Shown here piece after piece: positions 10,976 to 22,769 of a stretch of DNA of 64,000 nt. Source of the DNA: Sphaerolaimus hirsutus (taxonomy: Eukaryota; Nematoda; Chromadorea; Monhysterida; Sphaerolaimidae); NCBI GenBank assembly GCA_964036195.1, contig OZ038451.1, forward strand, positions 3,290,529 through 3,354,528. The letters run 5' to 3'. Position 1 is the first letter of the stretch. Every line of letters begins with the position of its first letter. A program made the translations under genes and the position numbers. The notes below the pieces were generated by a model. The model did no database searches and was not told where the DNA came from. It worked only from the letters and a program-made list of their open reading frames with translations.

Positions 10976-11175
10976 AACTTTGGTGAAGAGCTCGCACATG
11001 ACCGTGGTGCACGGCTGCGTCGTGTTCGCCCCGTTGAGCGCCTCGGCCAGCCAGGCGGGCGCCTCGGTCGTCTCGTGCAAATGCACCGAACTGCCGCCGA
11101 CTGAGCGGCGGAAACGCAAACGCGACAACACCTCAGTGCTGTTGCGCACATAATCGAAAGCCTTTGGAGCAAAAT
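10976..11175 (-). CDS. Ectodomain exon with basic site, paralog 2
   Basis: The acceptor is ctcag and the donor GTGAGT (10970-10975). The 66 residues contain an NST sequon, a strongly basic furin-like run (RLRFRR) followed by Ser, then the AEALNGAN..TQPCTTVMCEL block shared with paralog 1. It ends at a shorter helix (ELFTKV). The furin pattern R-X-[RK]-R is met by R-F-R-R. It is expected to splice to the transmembrane exon at 10082-10231. Confidence 0.55.
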
Positions 11176-11806
11176 CTGAGTGGGATACAAGGGATACACT
11201 TTACAATGATAAAATAATATATAAATAAACAAAACATTTAAAACTAAAACATTTAAAAAGAAATAGAAAGATTGTGATCGAACATTTTGCAAAACATTGA
11301 AACAATCTTTTTCAATTCACTAATTGAATTACAGTACACTTTTCACATTTAATTTTTCATTTACTGTATATTTTTACCATGAACAAAATTATAACAGCAC
11401 CTTCTACACTGTCATGACTGTCACTATCTGTATTCAATTTTGCACAAAAACTGTACACTTCCATGGCCTTTCCATGGACAATCGGAAAATCGAAATCGGG
11501 ATCGGAAAATCGGATTGCAACAGCCCAAAAACAAAACTCAATCAGGAAACAAACCAATAACGGCTCCGGTTAAGTATGCCAAGGAGCCAATGACCGACAT
11601 CCTCACTATTTATAATGGTTGAAATAGATGTCCGGTAGTAACAATAGCAAATAAGTGACAAGAGTGCTAAAGTTTCTCCTTTTATACAACAGTTAACTCT
11701 ATGCCGCTTCATTCACTGACCCTTTTCCCATTGCAAAATAGAGATAATGACACAATAAATACCTGATTGTAAAAAATGGTCAAACGCATAACCTACCAAA
11801 GTAATT

Positions 11807-11920
11807 CCCGCTGTGCACCACGGGTCATCGTAAATCGCAATCTCGATCATTTGGAGATAAAAAATGGTGCCGCAGGCCATATGCAAACAGATAACAGATA
11901 GATGTTCTATTTTCCCATCA
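11807..11920 (-). CDS. Possible upstream exon of paralog 2
   Basis: A possible acceptor (aaaatag) precedes about 38 open codons with three cysteines and acidic residues (YDDPWCTAGITL), ending at a GTAGGT donor. The phase does not fit the next exon directly, so another exon would be needed between them. This is a weak call. Confidence 0.25.
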
Positions 11921-12099
11921 ACTTTTACCCACCCATCTATTGGATGGGTGCAATTCTCTTGATTTCATGACCGCAAAAATGTGCCAAAAAGTGCCACACT
12001 ATTGGGGTTGTCGTTCTATTAGGAGAAACGCTGAAAAACAAAAACGAAAACAAAAAATGGACAACGAACGAAATGAAGCAAAAAACGCTTCATTTCCCA

Positions 12100-12725
12100 A
12101 AAATAGTGGTGTCGAAAAAAAAATTTACAAACGGGGACGAATGACCCCGACCGGGGCCACTAATTTTCTAATTACAGAAAAAAATATTTCTTACCGGGGT
12201 CGTTTGGCCCCGGTCGGGGACAATTACCACAAAGTGCAAAAAAGTACCATTAATTTTCGTGTGGTACCGGGGCCGATCGACCCCGATCGGGGACAAAAAT
12301 TCTTTGTTTACTGAAAAAAAAATTTTGTATCCGGGGACGTTCGGCCCCGATCGGGGACATTTTGATTTTGCCGGGGACCCGACCCCGGCAATATTTCAAG
12401 CACTGTACAAAAATACAGTGATTGAAAAAATTTAAAGCGTGAAAAAAATGACAACCGCTAACTGCGCTGAGCTGAAATTTTGCATGCGAACTAACCACAC
12501 GCATGAGTACACGCATGCAAAAATTGAGCCAAATCGATAAACTTTTACATACCGTCCAGACAAAAATTCGTCAGCGTGTTTAAACGTCCTGCGGAAATTT
12601 TGCGCATGCTTATTTGGTGATAATTACCTTAATTAACATGCAAATAACCCGTAGAAACCAATTTTTAATTTTTGTATTTTTTTAATTTCTTGCCGGGTCC
12701 CGGTCCCCGGCCGGGACCTGTGTAA
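12100..12725. repeat. Palindromic CCCCGATCGGGG repeat unit and foldback half
   Basis: Between 12130 and 12395 the sequence repeats gaccccgaccggggcc-like blocks at least five times, separated by AT-rich spacers (for example ggccgatcgaccccgatcgg, then gttcggccccgatcgggg). The 12400-12650 part matches the right half of the foldback at 5139-5855. A further ccgggtcccggtccccggcc block sits at 12693. The layout fits a MITE whose subterminal palindromes have multiplied. Confidence 0.55.
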
Positions 12726-12934
12726 ATAGCCAAAAATCAAGGCATTTAAAAATGTGATTTTTTCCAGCCCTACTTGTATTCACACAAAATTTCCACATCT
12801 CCCAATATTTATACTAGAACTTGCATTCCCCTAAATTTTTCATGTCTCACATTGTGCAATGTTTTTGAGGTGGTGTGTGTGTTTCAAGTATAGTGTGTGT
12901 TTGTTTCAGTATGTAGAATTGTATGAGTGTGCAA

Positions 12935-13125
12935 TAGTGATGGAATGGCGCCATGGCGCTGGCACCCTTTAATGGCGCCAAAGGGCACCATCGCCATGGA
13001 GCCATTGGCGCCCTTTTCTCTGGCGCTATCTGGCGCCATTTTTTCAAATGGCGCCATGGCGCCCTTGGCGCCATTTTCGCTGGCGCTATTGTTTTGGATG
13101 GTGCCAGGAATGGCGCCAAAATTCT
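12935..13125. mobile_element. GGCGCC-type element, one end only
   Basis: Begins tagtgatggaatggcgcca and carries about ten GGCGCC or near copies up to 13118. No closing CCATCACTA is seen, so it is truncated or has lost its right end. The four open frames over it are translations of the hexamer repeat. Confidence 0.5.
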
Positions 13126-13196
13126 GCAAATAAATGTGACCAGATAGGACAGTTAGGACATTTTATCGTCGATTGTTACACAAAGCAGTCAATGTA

Positions 13197-14673
13197 TGAT
13201 ATTTCCTTGAAAAACCCCTTCTAATTAACCCCGCCCCCCATTGAAATACCCCCAGGTCTTTTCGAGCTGAGTAAAAAATAACACCCCCTCGATGCCAACA
13301 TGCATCACAGCCACATACGAGACTAGTTTGTGTAGCCATTACCCTTGATATAAAAAAATGATGACATTACGCCGTACATTTTTCGGAGGAAACACTCCAT
13401 CATGACATGATCACTTTGTCGCCATCATCATCTCTCGCCATCACTTTGTCTTCATCACGTCTTCCATAAGTTCTCGGCTGGCCGTCTGCCAGCCAAAGAC
13501 ATAACTCCTATTTGTTGTAGAGTATCGTGTCTGCCGAGTATACATCTAAATATATCCTGTTTTGTTGTTTTTATTACCAGTTTTGGGTAGGTAAAAGTCC
13601 ATCTTTACTACAGTCTGTCTCGAAAATTTCTATTGGGAAGTAATACAACCACCCCTCGAATAACCCCCACTAGTGATGGAAAAGCGCCAGAAAAAAGGGC
13701 GCCAGGCGCCAATGGCGCCATGGCGCCATTCGGAAACTGGGCGCCAAGCGCCGAGGGCGCCACAGAAAAAGGGCGCCAAGCGCAAGGGCGCCATGGCGCC
13801 ATTCGGAAAGTGGGCGCCAGGCGCCAAGGGCGCCACGGAAAGAGGGCGCCAAGCGCCAAGGGCGCCATGGCGCCAATTGAAAAGAAGGGCGCCAGGCGCC
13901 AATGGCGCCAGAATAAAAAAGCGAGTAGAATACCCTGCGTGTGCTAAAAATGCTTCTCCAGCACTGTAGTGCACACATTCACTTCTTTATTCATGTTCTC
14001 AAGGATGTAATCAGCAAAAATGAGCCTAGCAACAAACTTTTGTGCAAAAACCGTACTCACACACGTTATATTCAATTCAAACACTTTGAAAATTCTCATT
14101 CGACAAAACAATGAATGCACATGAAATAGATTTTCCAATATATGTTTTCTTCAAGCGGACGACATCGGAATTCCGATAATTTGAATCCGTTGAGTTACGA
14201 GTTTGCAAGTTCACCGGTCTATCATGCTCAGCTTCTGATCCGTTACACGCATCTGATAAAAATTGGATGAAACATATACATCCACTCACACCACTTTGTC
14301 TATTTTCCAGTGAATTTCCGTCATTCACAGACCCGTTTTTTTATTTTTTATTCATTCACGCAGCACTCACCTTGAAACCATGCTGGCGCCATTTTGGCGC
14401 CCTTTTAGGGCAGGGCGCCAGGCGCCAAGGGCGCCACGGAGAAAGGGCGCCAAGCGCCAAGGGCGCCATTCAGAAAGTGGGCGCCAGGCGCCAAGGGCGC
14501 CACAGAAAAAGGGCGCCAAGCGCCAATGGCGCCATGGCGCGGCGCCCTTTGGCGCCCTCAAATGGCGCCAGCGCCATGGCGCCATTCCATCACTAACCCC
14601 CACCCCTCGAAATGCACCTTCGAAATTTACACTCTGAAAAATAAACCCCATATGGGTATTTCGAGGAAATACG
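13197..14673. mobile_element. CCGTATTT-type C-rich element with nested hAT MITE
   Basis: Left end tgatatttccttgaaaaacc and right end gggtatttcgaggaaatacg, both next to TA. Interior tracts are acccc-rich. The hAT element 13671-14595 is inserted in its right part, so the C-rich element is the older one. Confidence 0.55.
13671..14595. mobile_element. hAT-type MITE with GGCGCC subterminal arrays
   Basis: A 925-bp element with inverted ends tagtgatgga and ttccatcacta, flanked by a perfect 8-bp duplication acccccac. The first 245 and the last 210 bases are dense in GGCGCC, often as gggcgccaggcgccaagg, in both orientations since the hexamer is its own complement. The middle (13920-14390) is ordinary AT-rich sequence with no recognisable transposase. 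The long Ala/Pro/Arg-rich frames over the ends come from the hexamer. Confidence 0.85.
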
Positions 14674-14937
14674 TATAGCTGCGATGTAAATTGGCAGCCA
14701 TTAAAACATCATGTTCATTGCAAACATGATGTATCTACCTTATTACAGATGGGGGTGTCGAGTTGGGGTTATTTTTTTCCCAGCTCGCTCAGACCTGAGG
14801 TATTTCGAAGGGGAATTAATTCAAGGGGTATTTGGAGCAAATATGGTAACATATTGCTCTTCTAAAAAAGCTTCTGTTATGATATACCTTCTAAAATAGT
14901 ACTTTTCCAGTCGAGTCTTTCGAGTCGAGTTTGGACC

Positions 14938-15260
14938 CTACCCCTATGACTTGACTATACTTGGAATTGTTAACTATAAGAGCAAAACCAACATTTCACA
15001 GTCATTCCGGGAATATCCACCACAGATAAACAGTTTGCCATGATTTCAGGACTTTTCAGCCGGACTGGCATTACTAACTATGGCTCTATAAATCGCATGC
15101 TGAATCCATTTCTTGGTTCAGCCCCACCTATGACTTGACTATACTTTGAATTTTAATTATCAAAGCAAAACCAACATTTCACAATCATTCAGGAAATATC
15201 CACCCTTTAGTTGACCACCACAGACAAACAGTTTACCATGATAAATTTCTGCAGCTGCCT
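14938..15260. repeat. Local duplication covering part of a kelch exon
   Basis: Segment 14938-15060 (tatgacttgactatacttgg through gataaacagtttgccatg) is repeated with changes at 15127-15242. The first copy holds only a short kelch remnant in the minus strand (HGKLFICGGY) and lacks a full exon, so it looks like a dead partial copy. Confidence 0.55.
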
Positions 15261-15335
15261 GGACATGGTATCTGACTTGTTTGAGGGAAGGTTCAGTATG
15301 CCATGCTTGCAAATTTACATCCAGTGATGTCACAT
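15181..15335 (-). CDS. Kelch-repeat exon
   Basis: After an acceptor (tattacag) the minus strand encodes a stretch with the kelch hallmark of an aromatic/hydrophobic strand followed by a double glycine (AAEIYHGKLFVCGGQ). The donor is not clear and the frame stays open to 15163. A (TA)n run lies upstream at 15345-15364. It may be the most C-terminal exon seen of the minus-strand kelch gene whose other exons are at 24402-24762. Confidence 0.5.
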
Positions 15336-15889
15336 CTGTATTAATATATATATATATATATATAAAATCAAACAAATATGGTGACTGGTATTTCATCTCA
15401 CACTAGCAATGGGATGGTCAACGACAGCGTTGCAGCAGAGTTCACACGTTTTCACATTCACACATACACACATAAATACTGCTGGCAAGTGCAGCAATTT
15501 TTCGGTGACACAACATTTGTTTATTTTACATGGGAGGTCAAATCACCACCGAAAAATAACACACAAATGTTTTTTCGGTAATACAAATCAAATCGCGCTA
15601 GCACACAACAGGCGCACCGTAAAAAAATATTGTGTGAATGTTATTTGCAATTACGCGATCGTGATTTGTCAGGGAAAAGATTCACACACTGGGTAACTAT
15701 GACATTTTCGGTCAAATGTGTTTTTAACACCATAATAGGGGACCAGGGGAACGTGTGAATTTTATATTTTTTGGCCAAAAATGTGATATTTAGTGATAAG
15801 GACAGAGGGCAAAATTGAACATGAAAGGCTGCTCTGCTATCCATGTTTCGTGTCAGTCAATTGCGGACTTCTAACAACCTAATTACATT

Positions 15890-16100
15890 CATAAACTATC
15901 AACTGTGCACTTCTAATTAACTAATAATTGAGGGTGAATTAACTAATTAATTAAGACTATCAAAAATTTGTACTAATTATCTTAAGTTTAGTACATAAGT
16001 TATTATCTAATGTGTTAATGGGACTACTAAGGGTTAATTAATAGATTAACTAATTAATTAAGAGTACAAATTGTTAACATGAGGTCGATAATTAATATAG
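15890..16100. repeat. TTAATTAA-rich degenerate repeat
   Basis: Iterated ctaattaattaag and similar words between 15895 and 16095, partly in inverted order. No gene is seen from 15400 to 16680. Confidence 0.4.
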
Positions 16101-16686
16101 AATAATTACAATAATGAATAGAATGGCGCTCTTCTATTAGGCACTGATTTTTGCACCTTAATCCCCGATATTTTTGTGTGCTTATTGCCATCTTTGATAT
16201 CATTTTCTCTTTTCATTTTTGCCTTCTCAAACAATTGCCAATGTAACATTTTCTTGCTACACTTATGTAACATCAAAGATGCCAATCCCATTATGGCACA
16301 ATGAAATGTCATGTGCCCCCATTTCCCAAGTGAAAACAAAATGGTAATCTCATGAGAAAAAAACTTTTTGACCACAAATGGCATAACAGATTGCGTTAAT
16401 CCTTTGTATAAGAATCTATAAATTTGTAGGTATGTAGATGGCATAAACTCTGTTCTAACAGAGCACAGTCATTGTTTTTATGTGTTCTCCAGCGCCCAGA
16501 TAACAAACTGCAGCTTTTGTTTTAGACTTCAAACTGTATGGAAAATATTTATGTAGTTTTCACACATTCACACAAGAAAAAAACCCAAAAAGTGATCGGC
16601 TATTCACACAGAATTTTTTAACACACTGTTGAAGCACCCCCCATTCACACATAAACAAATCAATGCATATATGCATCTGTGCATTG

Positions 16687-17372
16687 GAAGGGTGTGCTTC
16701 TAAAAGTACCGATCTACAAAAAATCGATCTTGAAATAATCACAATTGAAAGTTTGCAGTATGCAATACCCATACATGGGTATTGGGTATGGAAATTTTGG
16801 GTATGGGTATTTTGGCCATATTGTTGGGTATCCACATGCATGGGTATAATCATTGATTATACAAATAACACTAGCTATATAAAATTTAGTGACTTATATT
16901 TTTGTAGTACAGTACATTTTAAAGGAACAAATTGGTAATAGCATGTAGATCAGTATTTTTTAAAGCACAAAATCAGACAGCTGTAGATCGGTACTTTTAC
17001 CCATAATAAAAAAACACAAAATGAGTTTTTGCTGAATCGGATGCTGATCTGACATGGGTACTTTTAGAAGCACAAAAAATAATGTGCAGATTGGTACATT
17101 TAAAAGAACAATTTTGAAAAAAGTGTGTAGTTTGGTACTTTTAAAGACACAACAGCTGAAAAAGCTTGTAGATCGGTACTTTTAAAATTTCAATAACCGT
17201 ATTTTGCAATTTTTTTGCTTTTTTTGACCTCCCATATCTCAAAATTGAATTTCGCACCCCCCACATATTATATATTTTTTTGAAGCACATGTTTATGGGG
17301 ACCCCAAAAATGATCCTACCTAACTCAAATTTGAAAAATTTGTAGATCGGTACTTTTAGGAGCACACCCTTC
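16687..17372. mobile_element. MITE with iterated GTACCGATCTACA motif, copy 1
   Basis: Ends are gaagggtgtgcttctaaaag and cttttaggagcacacccttc. The motif gtaccgatctaca, or its complement tgtagatcggtac, recurs about eight times with a-rich spacers. The middle repeats the word gggtat (catgggtataatcattg). Copy 2, inverted, is at 27957-29032. The borders suggest a short duplication (attg/attt), so the superfamily is not settled. Confidence 0.7.
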
Positions 17373-17672
17373 ATTTTGTCGATTTTTTCACCCGGTTTTT
17401 CACACGTGCAATAATCACTGTTATTTTTATGTGTGTGTTTTCTACACATTGTAATAAAATACATTCAATTGTGCCCAACAATCGTAAGAATATCACACGC
17501 TCCCAAATTCACACATTTTTTCACACACCGAAAACGGGAGATGCACGCCTGGTCAACTATGGGTAAGTTCTCAAATAAAAAAACACTTTCTGTGTTTTGA
17601 GTTTTCCAAAAATGAATACCTGTGTTTTGAGTTTTTTTCATGAGAAAAACTTGAGTTTCCATGTCTTATTTA

Positions 17673-18123
17673 CCGTATTTCCTCGAAATACCCCCCCCCT
17701 CGAAATACCCCCCCCCTCGTTTGACCCCCCCCCTCTCGAGACCACTATGAAACAATCACCCCCCCCCCTCGAAATACCCCCCCCCAAATTGAGTGTAAAG
17801 AGAACGTACATGACAAATACAGCAGTTTGTGTTCTACGTAGTGCAGAACACACGTTAAAACAATGTCGGAATCACGTTAGAACAGTGTACATACCATCTA
17901 CATACTAATATTAGTCTACAGAACCTTATAAATGGCGGTTTTTGTTGCATTTTTCGACGTCTGCGTACGTTTCAGACGACAATTTCGTACTTGGTTTTCA
18001 AATTTTTTCTTGTGAAACAATAACCCCCCACCTCGAAATACCCCCCCCCCCTCGTTTAACCCCCCCCCTCTCGGGACCACTATGAAACAATCACCCCCCG
18101 GGGGGTATTTCGAGGAAATACGG
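17673..18123. mobile_element. CCGTATTT-type C-rich MITE, short copy
   Basis: Ends ccgtatttcctcgaaatacc and ggtatttcgaggaaatacgg are flanked by TA (17671-17672, 18124-18125). The subterminal parts are runs of seven to ten C broken by tcgaaata and tcgtttga. The interior (gacgtctgcgtacgtttcag) is shared with the copies at 18230-19300 and 55055 onward. Confidence 0.75.
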
Positions 18124-18229
18124 TATGTGTTTTTTGGTAAAAACTCAAGTTTTATAGTAAAAACTCACGTTTTCTTACAAAATGTTGCATTTTACTGCAT
18201 TTGGATGTGGAAACAGTGGTTTTATCATA

Positions 18230-19300
18230 CCGTATTTCCTCGAAATACCCCCCCCCCTCGAAATACCCCCCCCTCGTTTGACCCCCCCCTCTGGAGACCA
18301 CTATGAAACAATCACCCCCCCCCCTCGAAATACCCCCCCCCCCCAGATTGAGTGTAAAGAGAACGTACATGCCAAATACTGCAGTTTGTGTTCTGCGTAG
18401 TGCAGAACACACGTTAAAACAATGTCGGAATCACGTTAGAACAGTGTTTATACCATCTACGTACTAATATTAGTCTACATAACTTTATAAATGGCGGTTT
18501 TTGTTGTATTTTTCGACGTCTGCGTACGTTTCAGACGACAATTTCGTAAAGTCGGCGGACATTTCACCCTACAAAATCGGAGAGTTAGAATTCGCTCGCG
18601 AATAGAGCGAACACAACACTTGGGTCCCACCCGGACGCTCTGAATTGAAAAAGAAAAAAATATTAAAAGAGAAATGGACGCTTCGCCGTGTCCGTGCGTG
18701 CACGCCGCCCGTTTCAACGTTTCGTTTCAACGTTGTCGGTTGGAAGCGAAAAAATTTGACTGTTTAAATGACCCTTTTACCGTTTTTGTCAATTTTTCAT
18801 TCGTTGGCTCCGTTCCAATGGAGGAGTCCCCATATGAGAACTTGGCAGCCAGCCAAAATTGCGAAATCCGCTATAAATGTGAATAAAAAAGGCTAACACT
18901 AACTATATAACCATGTATATAAACAAAAATAGCGATGATAAAGGTGGAAATTGGCAAAGTGGAGCAACTTTTAACAATTTTTAGCTAACTTTGACTTTTC
19001 ACTCGCATTTATATTACGCAACTGGAAACTGGGATAAGAGCCAAATTTTCATACGTGACCCGATCCATTCCAATCATTAAAATATTGCGTCACAATAATG
19101 ACGACATGCACTCTCCACTGGAGAGACTGACGCAAATGTTTGTAGGGCGATATGTCTGCCGACTTTACTGGGATTCAAAAAATTTTCTTGTGAAATAATA
19201 ACCCCCCCCTCGAAATACCCCCCCCTCGTTTGACCCCCCCCCCCCTCTCGGGACCACTATGAAACAATCACCCCCCGGGGGGTATTTCGAGGAAATACGG
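18230..19300. mobile_element. CCGTATTT-type C-rich MITE, long copy
   Basis: Same ends and TA borders as 17673-18123. It shares sequence up to gacgacaatttcgta, then carries about 630 extra bases (18549-19170) before the shared right part caaattttttcttgtgaa-like. The short copy is therefore probably an internal-deletion derivative of this form. The extra segment has no clear transposase frame. Confidence 0.7.
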
Positions 19301-19512
19301 TATATAGGTTTTGCACACTTGTCTTTACACTTTTCAGGGCTTGGGACTGCCACCAGAGGATAAGCATCAACAAAATGTCAAAAACCGACAATTTACACTG
19401 TACAATAGAATATTCCAATGGATGTGTTCTTTATGGAATGTGCACTGTATGTTAGGCTGTGGAATCGATTTAAACTGCAACTATACTTGAAGCCTTCAAG
19501 GTATCTGAACTA

Positions 19513-20198
19513 CCGTATTTCCTCGAAAAAACCCCATTGGGTTTATTTTTTCAGAGTGGAAATTTTGAGAGAAAAACGTGAAAAATGCAACAATAACCAC
19601 CATTTATTAGTTTTTACAAACGATGTACCGTATTACCTCGAAATACCCCCATGGGGGTTTATTATTTCGCCAGCAAAATTTGAGGGGGGGTTAATTCGAG
19701 GGGGGGTTTATTCGAGGGGGGGTTTTATTATTTCCTCAGAAATTTTCGTAAGGACCGTAGTAAATAGTAGGCATTTTCATACCCAAAACAGGTAAAAAAT
19801 GTGTCCAAACAGGATATATTTGGACATAAAAACGTAGATAGCTACACAAACTAGTCTATGTGTAGCTGCAATGTAAATTAACAGTAATATACATCATGTA
19901 CATTGCATACATGACGTATTTATTATGTACGTGACGTACATCATTCCGAAGGGGGGGGGGTATTTCGAGGGGGGGGTATTATTTCCCCAGCCCATTTTGA
20001 GGGGGGGTTTATTCGAGGGGGGGTCAATTCAAGGGGGGGGGGATAATTCGAGGTAATACGGTAGATGTTATAAACGATGTTCTAACGTAACACAGTAAGT
20101 GTTTTGAACATCTGTTATGCATTTCCCAGACCACAAATACATAGTGCCCATTTTGAGGGGGGCTATTTTGAGGGGGGGGGGATTTCGAGGAAATATGG
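19513..20198. mobile_element. CCGTATTT-type element with an inner one nested
   Basis: Outer ends ccgtatttcctcgaaaaaac and gatttcgaggaaatatgg, TA borders. An inner element 19628-20061 has ends ccgtattacctcgaaatacc and ataattcgaggtaatacgg, also with TA borders. Both carry G-rich right halves. Confidence 0.6.
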
Positions 20199-20280
20199 TA
20201 CTTACCCATCCCAAAACACCTCATATTAAATTCCAATAAAAAATCATGTTCGAGAAAAATTGGTTTCATGTGGAGATGCC

Positions 20281-22160
20281 TAGGGCCAGATTTAATACGC
20301 CCTACAAATATTCTTAAGTTATGCACTACACCCGACATGCGTCTCCCTACACGCCCGACAAAACCGTTCACAATCCATAGCGGAGTTATGCATGTAAGGC
20401 GCCCTATACATCAATTTCTAATTTAATTCTCGCGTTTTGTCGGGCGCATGGCCGACAAAATAAAAATAAAAAGAATATTCTTCCCTCCAGCAAAATGCCA
20501 ACGGGTAGGAAGAAAACCAAGTTGATAAAAAGAAAAGCTTTCTTTAGAAATTTTTTATGAAAATTTATTGGCGCACCGCACACTGAAATCTTGTGTTCAG
20601 CGTTAGAACGTTTTTGCACGCTGAACTTCAAATGCTGAAATCAAAATCTAAAGAACATAACATTTTTAATGCGCAAAAAACGCAGCTCGCAAATTACACA
20701 AATTACGCGAAATACTGCAAATTCCAAACTTTTATGCTTTAAAAACGCTGTGTTCATTAGATTTCGATTTCAGCGTTTGTAGTTCATTCGAATGCTGAAG
20801 GCAAAATTTCAGTGTGCAGTGCAACTAAATACAAACACACTTTACAACGTATGGATAGTGGATTTTCGCATTTTTCCCCCAATCTAAACCCATTCGAGCA
20901 CACAGTGCCCTGCCTCAAATGCAGATTGGTCCAAAAATGTAGAAATTCAACTGTTCCCATGTTTCACTGCACTGCCTGGTTTGAATGTTTTGAAATGGCC
21001 ATCCTGATACATGGTGGTGCAGATTTTTTTTATATTCCGAAAATTATTGTTAATGTTTAAATTTATTTAAATTCTATGAGTATAATAAATATATGTTTCA
21101 GAATGGGCCCACACACACTAGTTGACATCGCAAATTTGTGTCAACTTAAAAACACAAAAACATTTAAAAGCATCACAGTTAACAGGAACAATGAAAATAA
21201 AGTGTGATGATATAAATCAAACAATGGTGTATCACATAGGAAAGTTGAAATCACATAATAACCAAGAAATTAGTTGAATATAGTTGACACAAATTTTGAT
21301 GTCAACTAGTGTGTGGGCCCATTCTGAAACATCTATTTTTTACACTAATAGAATTTTCATAACTTGAAAAATCAACAATATTTTTCAGAATATAAAAAAT
21401 CTGCGCCACCATGTATCAGAATGGCCATTTCAAAACATTCAAACACGTGCAACGCAACATGCTACAGCGAGTGGGTAGCATAGACACACCAGTCACCGTT
21501 TAAACAGATGTGGTGTGACGGTGTCCCCAACATAAATGTTTACTAGTAAATATTTATGTACATTTTGCCATTTTACGTGCACATGTCCACACAGCGTTAC
21601 AAAACATGGAGATGCCGCAAATTGTCAACTACTGGTTGGTGATACAGTAAAATTGAGAATATCCTATCTAAATAAATACCCAAAAACATTTGTAGGTAAA
21701 ATTTCAACACATCACATTTTGTCACTATTGATTGATTTTGATCGATTGTTTTTTCAATACATGACTTGATTCACCAATTTACAGTATCATTTTCTCTAAA
21801 GCATCCCGCGTCGCTGCGATCAGTCATAAATTGTGAACAAATGATGATATTACTTTTTAGTGGTACCACATTATTTAAAGTCATTTTTATTAAGTGTAAA
21901 TTGGTTTCTGTGTAATTTCTTTTTGTCCATTGCATTTTTCTTTTTCTTTTATTTTATTTTCTTTTTCTACCCGACAAATTGCACGCATTCCCTACACCCG
22001 ACATGCGTCTCCCTACACGCAATTGAATTGCGTTTTATCTTGTCGGGAGCCTGACGTGTAGGGTAGGGCATCCGTAAACAGTTTGTAGGACGGCTGCCCG
22101 ATTTCGGGCGCATTACTTTCGGGTAGGGCACATTACTCGAGAATTAAATCTGGCCCCTAG
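20281..22160. repeat. Cluster of nested inverted repeats
   Basis: Several structures overlap here. Ends tagggccagatttaat (20281) and attaaatctggccccta (22159) belong to one family with gtcgggcg/ctacacccgacatgcg motifs, probably as two separate copies. Segment 20574-20817 has inverted ends caccgcacactgaaat and atttcagtgtgcagtg. Segment 20980-21450 is a palindrome around 21210 with the inner pair gaatgggcccacacacacta and tagtgtgtgggcccattc. No gene is supported. Confidence 0.5.
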
Positions 22161-22645
22161 TGTCCAATATCACTTGGCACAAGGGCACACGGAGGCTTAA
22201 GGGGCCCTCCACACCGCCAGGGGACACTGGCAGGCTAAATACACCACCTTGTCACCAAAACCACACCAAAACTTGACAGCAGCAAAACTTTTTTCTTCAA
22301 CAAATCATCACATTATTTTTGCAAAAACCATGTCAGCTCATCAGAAACTTGTTTATCGAGAGCCTGATTAACTAACTCATGTCATTACATATAAAAATAC
22401 TATACATACATACATTATCTATGCACATACTCACATTGTTCAGTTCAAATGATGTTCCTGAAAAAAACTAAAAAAAACTTTTCTGTATTTTCTGTGTTTA
22501 TGTGTTTCCGTGTTCTCCACAAAAAACTCATTTGAGTTTCCGTGTTTTTCGAAATTGTTGAGTTTCTGTGTTTCTGTGTTAAACAAAAACATGGAAACTC
22601 AATGAGTTTCTGTATTTAATATGTGTGTTTTTGCCATCGTTGGGG
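21526..22645. mobile_element. Possible hAT-type element with GTTTCTGTGTTT motifs
   Basis: Ends cccaac and gttgggg are flanked by acggtgtc and atggtgtc (7 of 8; the difference is a CpG change). The right third repeats gagtttctgtgttt-like words. The end repeats are very short, so this is tentative. Confidence 0.35.
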
Positions 22646-22769
22646 ATGGTGTCATAGTGCTGTGCTGGCCGTGGCACCATTGACAGTACCAAATGTTGAT
22701 ATGCACTTAAATGGTGATAAATGCTTTTTATGGTGATAAATGCTCTTGTGGTGTCCTTTTATGCTTAGC

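Noticed and set aside
12847-14651. Long Ala/Pro/Arg-rich open frames on both strands
   Set aside because: They are translations of the GGCGCC hexamer arrays in transposon ends; all frames are open because the hexamer contains no stop.
17597-18412. Pro-rich open frames over C tracts (also 46426-46623, 54976-55242)
   Set aside because: Low-complexity C runs of transposon ends; no splice sites, and the same frames recur at every copy.
20281-22159. One 1.9-kb hAT element with tagggccagattt ends
   Set aside because: No 8-bp duplication, and the internal ctacacccgacatgcg blocks are in direct, not inverted, order; two separate copies fit better.
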